From Deltaproteobacteria bacterium (GTDB lineage Bacteria > Myxococcota_A > Polyangia > Polyangiales > Ga0077539): 64,000 bases of DNA. A program made the position numbers and the translations under genes. This document shows, piece after piece, positions 1-7,627 of the stretch (its first letter is position 1; each line of letters opens with the position of its first letter). The notes under the pieces are model-generated. The model was not told where the DNA came from. It ran no database searches and worked only from the letters and a program-made list of their open reading frames with translations. The DNA lies in assembly GCA_016704445.1 (NCBI GenBank), contig JADJAE010000008.1:1-64000 (forward strand). Direction: 5' to 3'.

Positions 1-2
1 GC

Positions 3-164
3 ACCGTGCTCGAGATCACCAAGGACCAGATGGAGCACCTGATGCTCGTCCACCGCGACCTCGCCTACGAGGTGCTCTGGAACGTCGTGCGCACCCTCAC
101 CGCCCGCCTCCGTGACACCACCGACAAGGTCACCTTCATGGCCGTCACGGGTCGCTTCACCTGA
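3..164 (+). CDS. C-terminal end of a cyclic-nucleotide-binding-type protein (partial)
   Basis: The window opens inside this gene; 53 residues and a TGA stop are visible. The fragment runs from a short strand (TVLEITKDQ) into a long amphipathic helix that includes LMLVHRDLAYEVLW and RTLTARLRDTTDKV. This is the pattern seen at the end of a cNMP-binding beta-roll followed by its C-helix, where the phrase about alternating helix residues and 'LA.RLR' is common. Without the N-terminal part neither the ligand-binding residues nor any output domain can be seen, so the role is open. No operon link is obvious; the next gene starts about 97 nt downstream on the same strand. Confidence 0.5.
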   Translation, partial: TVLEITKDQMEHLMLVHRDLAYEVLWNVVRTLTARLRDTTDKVTFMAVTGRFT

Positions 165-260
165 GCGTTCCGTCTCTCCACGATCCTGTCACCCGATCGC
201 CCCAGAAGAACAACCCCCGCTCTGCTAGAGGCTTCGTTCCAACGAGGTCATCGATCCAAC

Positions 261-1661
261 GTGGTGAAGCGCGCGGCTCTCTGGTCCATCGCCCTGGCGG
301 GCGTCTCTGTCGGTCTCACGGCTCCTCGCGAGGCGGGCGCCGTTCGCCTCTGGGAGGAGACCCGCTCGGGCTGGTCTCCCCCGGGAGGCCTCGCTCCTGG
401 GGGCTTGTCCCTCGCGGCGATGTTCAACGGCTCCGTCGCCTCGCCCGACCTGCGCCCGCCGGACTTCGTCCCTCCCCTCGCGGCCGGCGGCCACGTCGGG
501 GCCAGCCGCTTCCCCGAAGGGGTGGCCGAGCGCTGGCTCGACCTCGGCTTCTACGCCCAGCCGCAGTTCATCGTGCAGACCGGCTACAACCTCGACTCCA
601 CCTCGAACTTCTCGCTGCCTCCGGGGGTGAGCCTCCAGCGCACCCGCGTGGTCATCCACGGCCAGGCGCACCCGCTGCTCCAGATGCGCGTCGAGTTCAA
701 CATGTCGAACAACCTCGACCTGCTCGACGCCTACGCCCTCGTGCCCGTGCGCCGCTGGCTACAGGTGCAGATCGGGCAGTTTCGCGTGCCCTTCTCCCGG
801 CAGGAGCTCACCTCCAGCACGCGCTTCCAGTTCACCGACCGCTCGCTCTGGTCGGGCGGCGCCAACTCCAGCGGCGTGCGCTTCATCCCCAGCTTCGACC
901 AGGGCCTCATGGTCTGGGGCTGGCTCGGCCCCCGCGACCTCGTCGAGTACTACGCCGGCGTCTTCAACGGGAAGGGCTCCAACAGCGCCTTCAACCTCGA
1001 CGGCTTCTTCCTCTACGCAGGCCGCGTCGCGGTGAACCCCCTCGGCCGGCCGCGCGCCCTTCAGGAGGGCGCCATCAACATCTCGCAGGCCGCGACGCTC
1101 GCCATCGGCCTCAACGCCGCCAGCCAGATCCGCCAGGTGGGCCTGGTCACGCTCCCCGGGCAGACGACCCCGACGCCCAACCGCATCACCGTCAACTCCG
1201 TCGGCGCGGACGTGTTCTTCGCCGCGCGCGGGGCCTCGCTTTACGGGGAGGTGTATTTCCGCGACACCCAGGAGACCGACACCACCGCGGCGCCGAGCAC
1301 CCAGTCCCTCGGGTGGCTTCTCCAGGCGGGGTACTTCCTCCCGGTGCCCGCGCTTCGCAACCACCTGGAGGTGGTCGCCCGGGCGCAGAGCTTCGACCCC
1401 TCCAATTGCTACACCGTGAGCGCCGGCGCGGAGTGCGGGCAGCGCCTGCCCGGCTCGCAGTCGCGCGAGGTCTACCGCGACTTCATGTTCGCGCGCGCCT
1501 ACACCTTCGGGCTCAACTGGTACCAGCTCGGGCACGGCTTCAAGGCGCAGGCCCAGTACACGATCAACACCGAGCACCGTGACGCCACCAACGACCGCCG
1601 CCCCGGCAGCGGCGTGGTCACCAACGACCTCTTCACCCTGCTGCTCACGGGGTCGTTCTGA
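261..1661 (+). CDS. Outer-membrane porin, phosphate-selective O/P type
   Basis: This 466-residue protein is likely an outer-membrane beta-barrel for anion or phosphate uptake. It begins with a Sec signal peptide (hydrophobic stretch about residues 5-20, ending near AGA). Its conserved core around residues 90-200 (LDLGFYAQPQFIVQTGY, QRTRVVIHGQAHP, IGQFRVPFSRQELTS) follows the OprO/OprP-like porin pattern, including the motif preceding the 'G..k.Pfs.e' loop. Alternating aromatic strands continue to the C-terminal residue F (LLTGSF), typical of barrel proteins. The start is GTG; a second GTG follows immediately. A metallophosphoesterase lipoprotein begins 20 nt downstream, so the pair probably forms one transcript that releases and imports phosphate. 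Substrate is inferred from family and neighbour, not shown. Confidence 0.75.
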   Translation: MVKRAALWSIALAGVSVGLTAPREAGAVRLWEETRSGWSPPGGLAPGGLSLAAMFNGSVASPDLRPPDFVPPLAAGGHVGASRFPEGVAERWLDLGFYAQPQFIVQTGYNLDSTSNFSLPPGVSLQRTRVVIHGQAHPLLQMRVEFNMSNNLDLLDAYALVPVRRWLQVQIGQFRVPFSRQELTSSTRFQFTDRSLWSGGANSSGVRFIPSFDQGLMVWGWLGPRDLVEYYAGVFNGKGSNSAFNLDGFFLYAGRVAVNPLGRPRALQEGAINISQAATLAIGLNAASQIRQVGLVTLPGQTTPTPNRITVNSVGADVFFAARGASLYGEVYFRDTQETDTTAAPSTQSLGWLLQAGYFLPVPALRNHLEVVARAQSFDPSNCYTVSAGAECGQRLPGSQSREVYRDFMFARAYTFGLNWYQLGHGFKAQAQYTINTEHRDATNDRRPGSGVVTNDLFTLLLTGSF

Positions 1662-1681
1662 TCCCCGCACCGAGGACCACC

Positions 1682-3136
1682 ATGCGAACCCATCGACCGC
1701 TCGCCCTCGCCGCCGTCCTGTCGCTGCTCGCCGCCTGTCAGGACACGCTCGGCTCCGCGTCCAACGACGCCGGCACCCTCCCTCCGACCGACAACGGCAG
1801 CGCCTCGGACGCCCAGGGGATCGCCTCGGACGCCGCCGCGCCTGGTGACTCGGGCGACCCCTTCGCCGAGGAGAGGGCGCCGCTCGCCTACACCCCCGAA
1901 GGGTGCATGCACCGGGTGAGCTCGCTGCCCGGGACCATCAACAACGTCCTCGGCAACCGCACCGTGTTCGGCCCGATGCCCGCGCCGCGCAACGTGCACA
2001 CCTCCTGGCCCGCCGACCCGTCGAGCACCATCGCCTTCGTGTGGCAGACCGACAGCCAGACCCGCGCCAGCGTGGTGCAGTTCGGCACCGACCCGATGAG
2101 GCTCGACCAGACCGCCCTCGGCAGCGTGAGCACCGGCGGCCTCGGGTCCACCGAGGTGACCATCCACGAGGCGCACGTCTGCGGGCTGCGCCCCGACACC
2201 ACCTACCACTACCGGGTGGGCGGCGAAGGGCACTGGAGCGCGGTGCAGCGCTTCAAGACCGCCCCCGCCCCGGGGCGCACCGACTACGACGTGAACTTCG
2301 CCGTCTCGGGTGACTCTCGCGACAACTTCACCACCTGGCGCCAGGTGCAGGAGCGCGTGGTGATGGGCGCCCAGCAGCCCGACTTCCAGATCTTCACCGG
2401 AGACGCGGTGCTGCTCGGCACGCTGCAGGGCGCGTGGCAGCAGTGGTTCACCGGCGCCGCGGGCTCGCAGGCGGTGATGCCGTGGATGATGGCGCACGGC
2501 AACCACGACGCCCTCGCGATCAACTACCTGATGCAGTTCGCGCAGCCGCAGGTCGACGCGCCGGAGCAGAGCGAGCTCTACTTCTCCTTCGACTACGGCC
2601 CGGTGCACCTGATCTTCCTCAACGACACGCCGCTGCGCGACGACTACGCGGGCAACGTCGCGGGCACCCAGCTCACCTGGATGCGCGCCGACCTCACCCG
2701 CGCCCGCGCCAACCGCGCCCGGGTGCCCTTCCTCGTCGCGGTGCACCACAAGCCCTGCTTCGGGTCGTCGCGGCACTCCTCCACCACCGACACGGTCTTC
2801 GTGCGCACCACCTGGGCGCCTGTGTTCGACGAGTTCGGCGTCGACCTGGTGCTCAACGGCCACGAGCACGACTTCGAGCTCAGCAAGGAGCTCGACGGCC
2901 GCGGCCAGGAGGTCAGCGGCCGGAGGGGCACGCGCTACATCGTCGCCGCGGGCGCCGGGGCGCAGCTCTACGAGCTCCAGGACGGCACCCCCCGCTCGTG
3001 GTCGGCCTACTACGAGAGCGTGGTGAACTTCCTCCGCATCCACGCCACCATGACCCGGCTGGAGGTCACCCCCTACCGCCTCGACGGCACCATCATCGAC
3101 CGCGGCCGCGTCTCCCTCACGCCCCGCCCGATGTGA
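1682..3136 (+). CDS. Lipoprotein metallophosphoesterase, purple acid phosphatase-like
   Basis: A 484-residue secreted lipoprotein with lipobox LLAAC (Cys about residue 19), followed by a low-complexity linker rich in Asp/Ala. Residues about 95-195 look like the fibronectin-like N-terminal domain of purple acid phosphatases. The catalytic domain follows, with the metal-ligand motifs of the calcineurin-like superfamily in order: GDSRD, TGDAV, GNHDA, VHHKPC and GHEHDFE. The protein would sit outside the inner membrane and hydrolyse phosphomonoesters; the exact substrate is unknown. It lies 20 nt behind the porin gene on the same strand and probably shares its transcript. All metal motifs look intact. 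Confidence 0.85.
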   Translation: MRTHRPLALAAVLSLLAACQDTLGSASNDAGTLPPTDNGSASDAQGIASDAAAPGDSGDPFAEERAPLAYTPEGCMHRVSSLPGTINNVLGNRTVFGPMPAPRNVHTSWPADPSSTIAFVWQTDSQTRASVVQFGTDPMRLDQTALGSVSTGGLGSTEVTIHEAHVCGLRPDTTYHYRVGGEGHWSAVQRFKTAPAPGRTDYDVNFAVSGDSRDNFTTWRQVQERVVMGAQQPDFQIFTGDAVLLGTLQGAWQQWFTGAAGSQAVMPWMMAHGNHDALAINYLMQFAQPQVDAPEQSELYFSFDYGPVHLIFLNDTPLRDDYAGNVAGTQLTWMRADLTRARANRARVPFLVAVHHKPCFGSSRHSSTTDTVFVRTTWAPVFDEFGVDLVLNGHEHDFELSKELDGRGQEVSGRRGTRYIVAAGAGAQLYELQDGTPRSWSAYYESVVNFLRIHATMTRLEVTPYRLDGTIIDRGRVSLTPRPM

Positions 3137-3334
3137 CCCCGCCCGAGGGGGTGCGGTGGGCGTGAGTGGAGGGTGGACGACGAGCTTGATCGTGCTGAGG
3201 CGGATTAGGGCATCCAACGCCCCGGAGGGCTTGATGAGCACCCCGTCGGTCAGCCCAACCGGACGTCGCCGCGGTGCGATCAGCGCGTCCACGGATTACC
3301 ATTGCGCGTAAGACGGTTGCCCGGAGCTGATCCA

Positions 3335-3367
3335 TGCCAGCGAGGGTGCCGCGTTGCTTTCCCTATG
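3335..3367 (+). repeat. Left copy of a 33-bp inverted repeat
   Basis: The core GAGGGTGCCGCG...CCTATG (26 nt, 3342-3367) is present as an exact reverse complement at 11842-11867. Seven more outer bases match in 5 of 7 positions (TGCCAGC here, TGTCAGT there). The copies point toward each other and enclose about 8.5 kb of accessory DNA. They could be ends of a decayed IS4-type element, because the IS4 transposase remnant lies just inside the right copy, but this is inference. No target duplication is visible. Confidence 0.8.
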
Positions 3368-3368
3368 G

Positions 3369-3530
3369 GCTCACCGTGGGGAGCGCGGCCAGGCGCACCA
3401 CCAGATCGTCGGTGTACGCGCCGCCCTCCTACCCCGTCGCGTGCCCGAGCAGGCACGCGCTGAACATGACCCGCAGCGGATCGTCGGCCGTGACCCGTGA
3501 CAGCCGAGACCAGTCAATGCCCCTGGGCAT
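3369..3530 (-). pseudogene. Truncated DUF523-family gene fragment
   Basis: Reading leftward from an ATG at 3530, the frame encodes MPRGIDWSRLSRVTADDPLR followed by VMFSACLLGHATG. This resembles the N-terminus of DUF523 proteins, whose hallmark is a V.SACLLG strand-loop. A TAG at 3429-3431 then interrupts it where one would expect an aromatic or G residue, after which the same frame continues (EGGAYTDDLVVRLAALPTV). The similarity ends abruptly next to the inverted repeat at 3367. The gene is therefore broken twice: by a nonsense codon and by loss of its 3' part. Function of DUF523 is unknown. Family identification is moderate because only about 50 residues remain. Confidence 0.4.
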
Positions 3531-3565
3531 GTGTCGCGCGTTCACCGCCATGGGCGGAGTCTACG

Positions 3566-4474
3566 TTACGGCTGGGCCAGCTCGACGCCGCGGCAATCGC
3601 GCAGCATGTTGGATCCGCTGCGGCAGTCACCCGCGTTGCAGGCCCCCGGGCAGGACGAGCACGAGTACTGGTTGGAGACGGCGCAGTAGGTGCCGAATCT
3701 CGGGTCGGTGAATCCGCCCGACTGGGGACAAGTGAAGTTCTCATTGCCGGAGTACGGCATCGGCTGCGTGGTGCAGACCGTGGCAGCGAGCTTCCACGCC
3801 CGGCACATGGCGGAGTCGCCGACGTTGAATGGGTAGCTTCCGCCGAGGTTGGTCGCCGCGGTCGAGTTGTAGCTGGTGGTGCTGCAGCCAGCGACCGGGG
3901 AGGTCCAGCCGTGGTAGAGCGCGCCGCCCGCGCCGCCGTCACCGCTGGGGCAGACGCCCGTCATGGAGAGGCAGAGCCCATTGAGGCAGCAGTATCGAAA
4001 GCTTTCGGGGTGACTTGAGGTGCGGCATGGATCGCAGTCGAAATCACTACTGCACGACGACGGACATACCCTCACGGTGCCGCGGTCAGTCGAGACGGAG
4101 CCGGTGTCACCACCCGAGTCGTTGCGACCCGTATCGAGGTCGGGAATATCGGGTTCAACCGGGAGATCCGAACCAGTGTCGCGAGCAACATCCGCAGTCT
4201 GGGGGCGGTCGATCACGACGGCGACGTCAAGCGTCCCGCGCCCCTCGTCCGTCGGCGGTGGTCCATCGCTCAACCCAGTGAACGGTACGTCGATCAATCC
4301 CCCCGCTGGCGCCACACTCGCCCCTGCGCACGCTCCGATGCACGCGCTCCCGGCGTCAGGGGCGCGCCCGCTAGTCCCGAATGGCAGCCCGGGCGCCTCA
4401 TTGGTGGGTCCGTTGGCAGAACATCCCGTCCACCCAAATGCCACCATCATCCCCAAGGCGATTCGTGTCTTCAT
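3566..4474 (-). CDS. Cysteine-rich lipoprotein of unknown function
   Basis: A 302-residue protein with a lipoprotein signal (MKTRIALGMMVAFGWTGC; Cys 18). After a Pro/Asp/Thr-rich linker (about residues 25-130) comes a cysteine-rich region with motifs such as VCPSSCSSDFDCDPC, RYCCLNGLC and CSSCPGACNAGDC. The cysteine count suggests a disulfide-stabilised surface domain; no enzyme signature is seen. I chose the ATG at 4474 because it places a clear signal peptide at the N-terminus; the frame is open further upstream but codes nothing recognisable. It is the third gene of a minus-strand operon (20 nt after the preceding gene). Myxococcota encode many such proteins; its partner or ligand is unknown. 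Confidence 0.7.
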   Translation of the reverse strand: MKTRIALGMMVAFGWTGCSANGPTNEAPGLPFGTSGRAPDAGSACIGACAGASVAPAGGLIDVPFTGLSDGPPPTDEGRGTLDVAVVIDRPQTADVARDTGSDLPVEPDIPDLDTGRNDSGGDTGSVSTDRGTVRVCPSSCSSDFDCDPCRTSSHPESFRYCCLNGLCLSMTGVCPSGDGGAGGALYHGWTSPVAGCSTTSYNSTAATNLGGSYPFNVGDSAMCRAWKLAATVCTTQPMPYSGNENFTCPQSGGFTDPRFGTYCAVSNQYSCSSCPGACNAGDCRSGSNMLRDCRGVELAQP

Positions 4475-4494
4475 CGAATACCCCGCCCGACTTC

Positions 4495-5505
4495 TCAGAA
4501 CGCCACCGTCATCCCCGCCCACGCCCCTCGATCGGCCGGAGCCACTCCGAACCCGGTGATCCGAGGCCCCGCTGAGGTGCTCAGAGACGATCGCGTCGAG
4601 TGAATCCCGGGCTGCAACAGCCCCCATACGACAGCGCCGACCCCACCCGCGATGAGTATCGTGCCCGGAACCAGCAGGCCCACCGAGAGTCGGCGGTCCT
4701 CGCCCCCCAGCTGAACACGGTTCACTTCGGTCAGCGCGCCCGCCACCGTGAGCCCGATTCCAGTCACCGCCAGGGCCGATCCGGTCACCACCCACGCCGT
4801 CGGAAACCGCCGCTCGAAGACCACCACCATCGACTGACCGATGTAGAACGCCCGCGTGCGGGTGCGTCCCGTGAGCGTCTCGGTAGACTCCACCGTGGCG
4901 TCACCGGGCGGAAGCCGCAGGGTGCAGGGCGTTCGGCACTCCTGCGAGAGTTCGCCCTCGACCACCCGCACCGTGAACGAGCTCGACTCGCTCGCGGACT
5001 CGAAGCGCACGGCCAGCCGATCACCCTCGCTGGGCGCGCTCACCTCGACCCGCGTCGCGGGCGGCGAGGCCCGAGGCGGAGTCGACGGCGTGGCGTAGAT
5101 CTGCGAGAGATCCGGGGCCGTCACCTCGGGCGGAGGGGTCGCACGTGCGGGCTCGGGCAAGGCCGCTGGGACCGCTGGGGCCGTGGGCGCGGGCTCGACC
5201 GTGGCAGCACTGGGCGGCGGGACCATGGGCGGCGGGATCACGGGCGGCGCGGCGGTGGGCGGCGTGGGAGGTGGAGTCACCGCAAGGCACGCGTCACCGT
5301 CGACAACGAACCCCGATGGGCAGGCTGGCTCGCCCGAACATCGGTCGCGGTGTCGGGACCAGTGCTGCCCGGGCCAGCAGCAGTGGTCGCGAGTGGCATC
5401 ACTGCGAACCTGCCCGTCCGGGCACGCCTGCTGCGCCCTGACGGAGGAGCCGGTCGCCAGCATGGAGAGCAGCAGCACGACGCCAAGACACTCAGCGCGA
5501 CTCAT
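4495..5505 (-). CDS. Secreted/membrane protein with Pro-rich region and two TM helices
   Basis: A 336-residue protein with a Sec signal peptide ending at VRAQ (about residue 25). A short Cys-rich segment (CPDGQVRSD, CCWPGQHW, CPSGF) is followed by a Pro/Ala-rich stretch (residues about 75-140). Next comes a beta-rich region containing the phrase CRTPCTLRLPPGDATV, which resembles PEGA-type surface domains. Two transmembrane helices lie at about residues 238-258 and 273-295, with a short tail. The product is probably anchored in the membrane with its bulk in the periplasm. Its start overlaps the upstream gene's stop by 4 nt (ATGA), so it is the second gene of a three-gene operon. No catalytic motif is recognised. 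Confidence 0.7.
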   Translation of the reverse strand: MSRAECLGVVLLLSMLATGSSVRAQQACPDGQVRSDATRDHCCWPGQHWSRHRDRCSGEPACPSGFVVDGDACLAVTPPPTPPTAAPPVIPPPMVPPPSAATVEPAPTAPAVPAALPEPARATPPPEVTAPDLSQIYATPSTPPRASPPATRVEVSAPSEGDRLAVRFESASESSSFTVRVVEGELSQECRTPCTLRLPPGDATVESTETLTGRTRTRAFYIGQSMVVVFERRFPTAWVVTGSALAVTGIGLTVAGALTEVNRVQLGGEDRRLSVGLLVPGTILIAGGVGAVVWGLLQPGIHSTRSSLSTSAGPRITGFGVAPADRGAWAGMTVAF

Positions 5506-6656
5506 TGGGCCGCCATCCGGACGCTGAGACCGCGGCCGCCCACGAGCTCGTTGAGGTTGCGGACGGCGCGCGGGTCACGGTTGCCCACGGGCTGTAGCCG
5601 CACCTCGGAGAGGTTGTTGTACGTCACCGCCACGATGGGATCGTCGGCATCGGCGGTCGCCAGGGCCGTATTACGGTCCCATGTAAACGTGATGCGATTG
5701 CCCGCGATGGCGATCGAGACGTTGTGATCGTTGGCGTTGCTGTCGGAGCGGAGGGTGTTGAGCATCCCGTTGGCGTTGGCGTCGGGACTCGTGATGCTCA
5801 GGCCCGTGTCCACGGCCTCGACCATCCGCGCTGGAATGACCGTCGGGTCGAACTCCACCGGCTGGTTCATCACCACGACGAGCTCGCCGGTCGGAACGAT
5901 GGCATTCAGCGACGCCGAATGGAACGCCACCGCGAGATTGGCGGCGTTGTAGGGTTGCACGGTCGCAGCGACCTGGGCGTCGACCCCGGCGGTGAAGGTC
6001 CCTGAGAGGTTCTGGTGTCCGGAGACGCCCTCGATGGTCCATTGGTAGGCGACACCGAAGACGAGGGTCCCGGGCTCGAAGGTCGCCACGCCAGTGCGAA
6101 TAGGGCGGCTCACCGCACGAAACTGCAGGTCCTCGTCGTTCTCCCAGATCTGCTGCTCCGCCCCGGTGGCCGTCGCGACCCCTGGGGGCGTGTTCACTCC
6201 CGGCTGCGTCAGCGACGGATGACTCGTCGGTTGCATTCGCACCACGCCATCGGCGGGCGGTGTGGGCACATCGCCGAGGGTCACGAGGACGTTCGTCGCA
6301 GGGACGACGGCGTTGCCCGGATACACATAGGCGTCGTAATAGAATGTCTGGCTGGCGACGCCCGGCGAGGTCCTCATCATGTTGTGTGACATGAATGTCC
6401 GGTACCCGTTGGCGGCCACGATCACGCTGTAGTCTGCCGAAGGGTACAGAGGCCCGAGGACGTAGCGCCCCTGCTCGTCCACATCACCCGTTTGGGTGAC
6501 ATCCCGGTATTGAAGGGTCACCGAGTACCCGGTGAGGCGCGTCCCGGTCGCGCCGTCGTACACGCGGCCGGTGAACCAATAGACATTCCCCGTGTCGCCG
6601 CACCCTGCCCCCACGAGCAGCGCGAGCGCCGCGAGACCCAGCCTGCTGCGATCCAT
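5502..6656 (-). CDS. Lipoprotein with carboxypeptidase-regulatory-like N-terminal domain
   Basis: A 384-residue lipoprotein (lipobox LVGAGC, Cys about 18). The N-terminal 90 residues (VYWFTGRVYDGATGTRLTGY, with a following QGRYVLGPL) match the beta-sandwich pattern of CarboxypepD-regulatory-like domains. The C-terminal half is beta-rich and Asn/Val-rich with no named family that I recognise. The ATG at 6656 is preferred over the longer frame because it starts exactly at the lipoprotein signal. It is the first gene of the operon with the two genes downstream. An IS21 element ends only 66 nt upstream of its start, so its native promoter may have been displaced or separated. Confidence 0.7.
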   Translation of the reverse strand: MDRSRLGLAALALLVGAGCGDTGNVYWFTGRVYDGATGTRLTGYSVTLQYRDVTQTGDVDEQGRYVLGPLYPSADYSVIVAANGYRTFMSHNMMRTSPGVASQTFYYDAYVYPGNAVVPATNVLVTLGDVPTPPADGVVRMQPTSHPSLTQPGVNTPPGVATATGAEQQIWENDEDLQFRAVSRPIRTGVATFEPGTLVFGVAYQWTIEGVSGHQNLSGTFTAGVDAQVAATVQPYNAANLAVAFHSASLNAIVPTGELVVVMNQPVEFDPTVIPARMVEAVDTGLSITSPDANANGMLNTLRSDSNANDHNVSIAIAGNRITFTWDRNTALATADADDPIVAVTYNNLSEVRLQPVGNRDPRAVRNLNELVGGRGLSVRMAAQ

Positions 6657-6757
6657 GAATCTAGCCAGCATCGTTCTCCATGCCTCCGACTGGACACAGG
6701 AAGGCCCTATATCCCCACCTCTGCTCGACGTCAACTACATCTCCCCATTGACGACAA

Positions 6758-7627
6758 TTACATCTCCCCAACTTCCGCCTCGGCCTGCGCCCCTGCCGTC
6801 GCCGTAGTTGTCGTCGTCGCGGGGGTAGTTGTCGTGGCTCCGGTAGTTGTCGTCGTCCTCGCCTCCTTGGCGGTCCTCTCCGCCTTCTCTGCGCGCAGGC
6901 TCCCGCCCGTCATCTCGAGGATGACGGCGTGGTGGATGAGCCGGTCGATCACCGCCGCCGTCGTCATCGGATCCTTGAAGATCCGGTTCCACTCGCTGAA
7001 GACCAGGTTGCTGGTGATCAGGACGCTCTTGCGCTCGTACCGCTCGGCCAGGAAGGTGAAGAGCACCTCCATCTCGTCGCGGCTTTGCTGCACATACCCG
7101 ATGTCATCGAGGATGACCGCGTCGTAGCTGTCCAACTCCCCGAACTCTTTCTCCAGCCGCAACTCGCGCTTGGCCCCGAGCAGCCGCTGCACCAGCGCGT
7201 AGGTCGCCGTGAAGAGCACCCGCCGCCCGCGGCGCACCAGCTCGTGGCCGATCGCGCACGCCACGTGGGTCTTGCCGCGACCGGGCAGACCGAAGAGCAG
7301 CACGTTCTCCCCGCGCTCCACGAAGCCTCCTTCGCACAGCGTCGGGAGCACCTTGGCCACCGAGGCCGAGAGCCGCTTGCGGTCGAGCGTCCCGAGCGTC
7401 TTCTCGCCCGGCAGTGCCGAGGCGCGCTGGTTGCGCTCGATGCGCCCGCGACGACGCTCCTCCAGCTCCAGCGCCATGAGGTGCTTGAGGTACTGCCCGA
7501 AGCTCCAGCCCTCGTGCTCGGCCTTGAGGGCGACCTCCTCCGCGTGCCGACTCACCGTCGGCAGCTTGAGCACGCGCAGCATCATCGCCAGGGAGTCCTG
7601 CGCGCTGGGCGCGGCGGCGGCGCTCAC
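6758..7627 (-). CDS. istB: IS21 helper ATPase IstB
   Basis: The 289-residue AAA+ ATPase works with IstA in target selection and transposition. Walker A (GLPGRGKTH, near residue 110) and Walker B (VILDDIGY, near residue 170) are intact, and the typical 'LITSNL.FSEW' and 'DRLIHHAVILEMTG' motifs follow. The start is GTG overlapping the istA stop (GTGA). The last 35 residues are an unusual Thr/Ala tail (ARTTTTTGATTTTPATTTTT). This tail arises because the gene reads through three GTAGTTGTC repeats of the element's left end rather than stopping before them. It is otherwise a typical member of the family. Confidence 0.92.
   Translation of the reverse strand: MSAAAAPSAQDSLAMMLRVLKLPTVSRHAEEVALKAEHEGWSFGQYLKHLMALELEERRRGRIERNQRASALPGEKTLGTLDRKRLSASVAKVLPTLCEGGFVERGENVLLFGLPGRGKTHVACAIGHELVRRGRRVLFTATYALVQRLLGAKRELRLEKEFGELDSYDAVILDDIGYVQQSRDEMEVLFTFLAERYERKSVLITSNLVFSEWNRIFKDPMTTAAVIDRLIHHAVILEMTGGSLRAEKAERTAKEARTTTTTGATTTTPATTTTTATAGAQAEAEVGEM
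6804..6851 (+). repeat. Three GTAGTTGTC repeats inside the IS21 left end
   Basis: GTAGTTGTC occurs at 6804-6812, 6825-6833 and 6843-6851, spaced 21 and 18 nt apart. It is the same 9-mer found (as GACAACTAC) in both terminal inverted repeats, but these inner copies are in the opposite orientation to the outer left-end sites. They overlap the 3' end of istB and are translated as its Thr-rich tail. They are probably additional transposase-binding sites. Confidence 0.65.

Larger units (their letters stand above)
3137..3565. other. Intergenic stretch with inverted-repeat end and gene remnant
   Basis: No intact gene is visible here. The stretch holds one copy of a 33-bp repeat (3335-3367) whose inverted partner lies at 11842-11874, and directly beside it the 5' part of a truncated DUF523-like gene on the minus strand (3369-3530). 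The first 190 nt contain only short open frames without recognisable similarity. Confidence 0.6.

Noticed and set aside
174..192. Possible Pho-box half-sites (CTCTCCA, CTGTCAC) upstream of the porin
   Set aside because: Spacing and second half-site do not fit the 11-nt direct-repeat pattern; could be chance in this sequence.
1499..3292. Long minus-strand open frame (597 codons) antisense to the porin and phosphoesterase
   Set aside because: Composition is Val/Gly/Arg/His-rich without any domain; it mirrors the third-position GC bias of the plus-strand genes.
3250..3335. Short minus-strand frame with LTDGVLIKPSGALDALIRLS as a gene remnant
   Set aside because: Looks protein-like, but about 40 residues without a recognisable family or start are not enough to call.
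6804..6851. CRISPR-like short repeats
   Set aside because: Only three 9-bp repeats with 9-12 nt gaps inside an IS21 end; better explained as transposase-binding sites.
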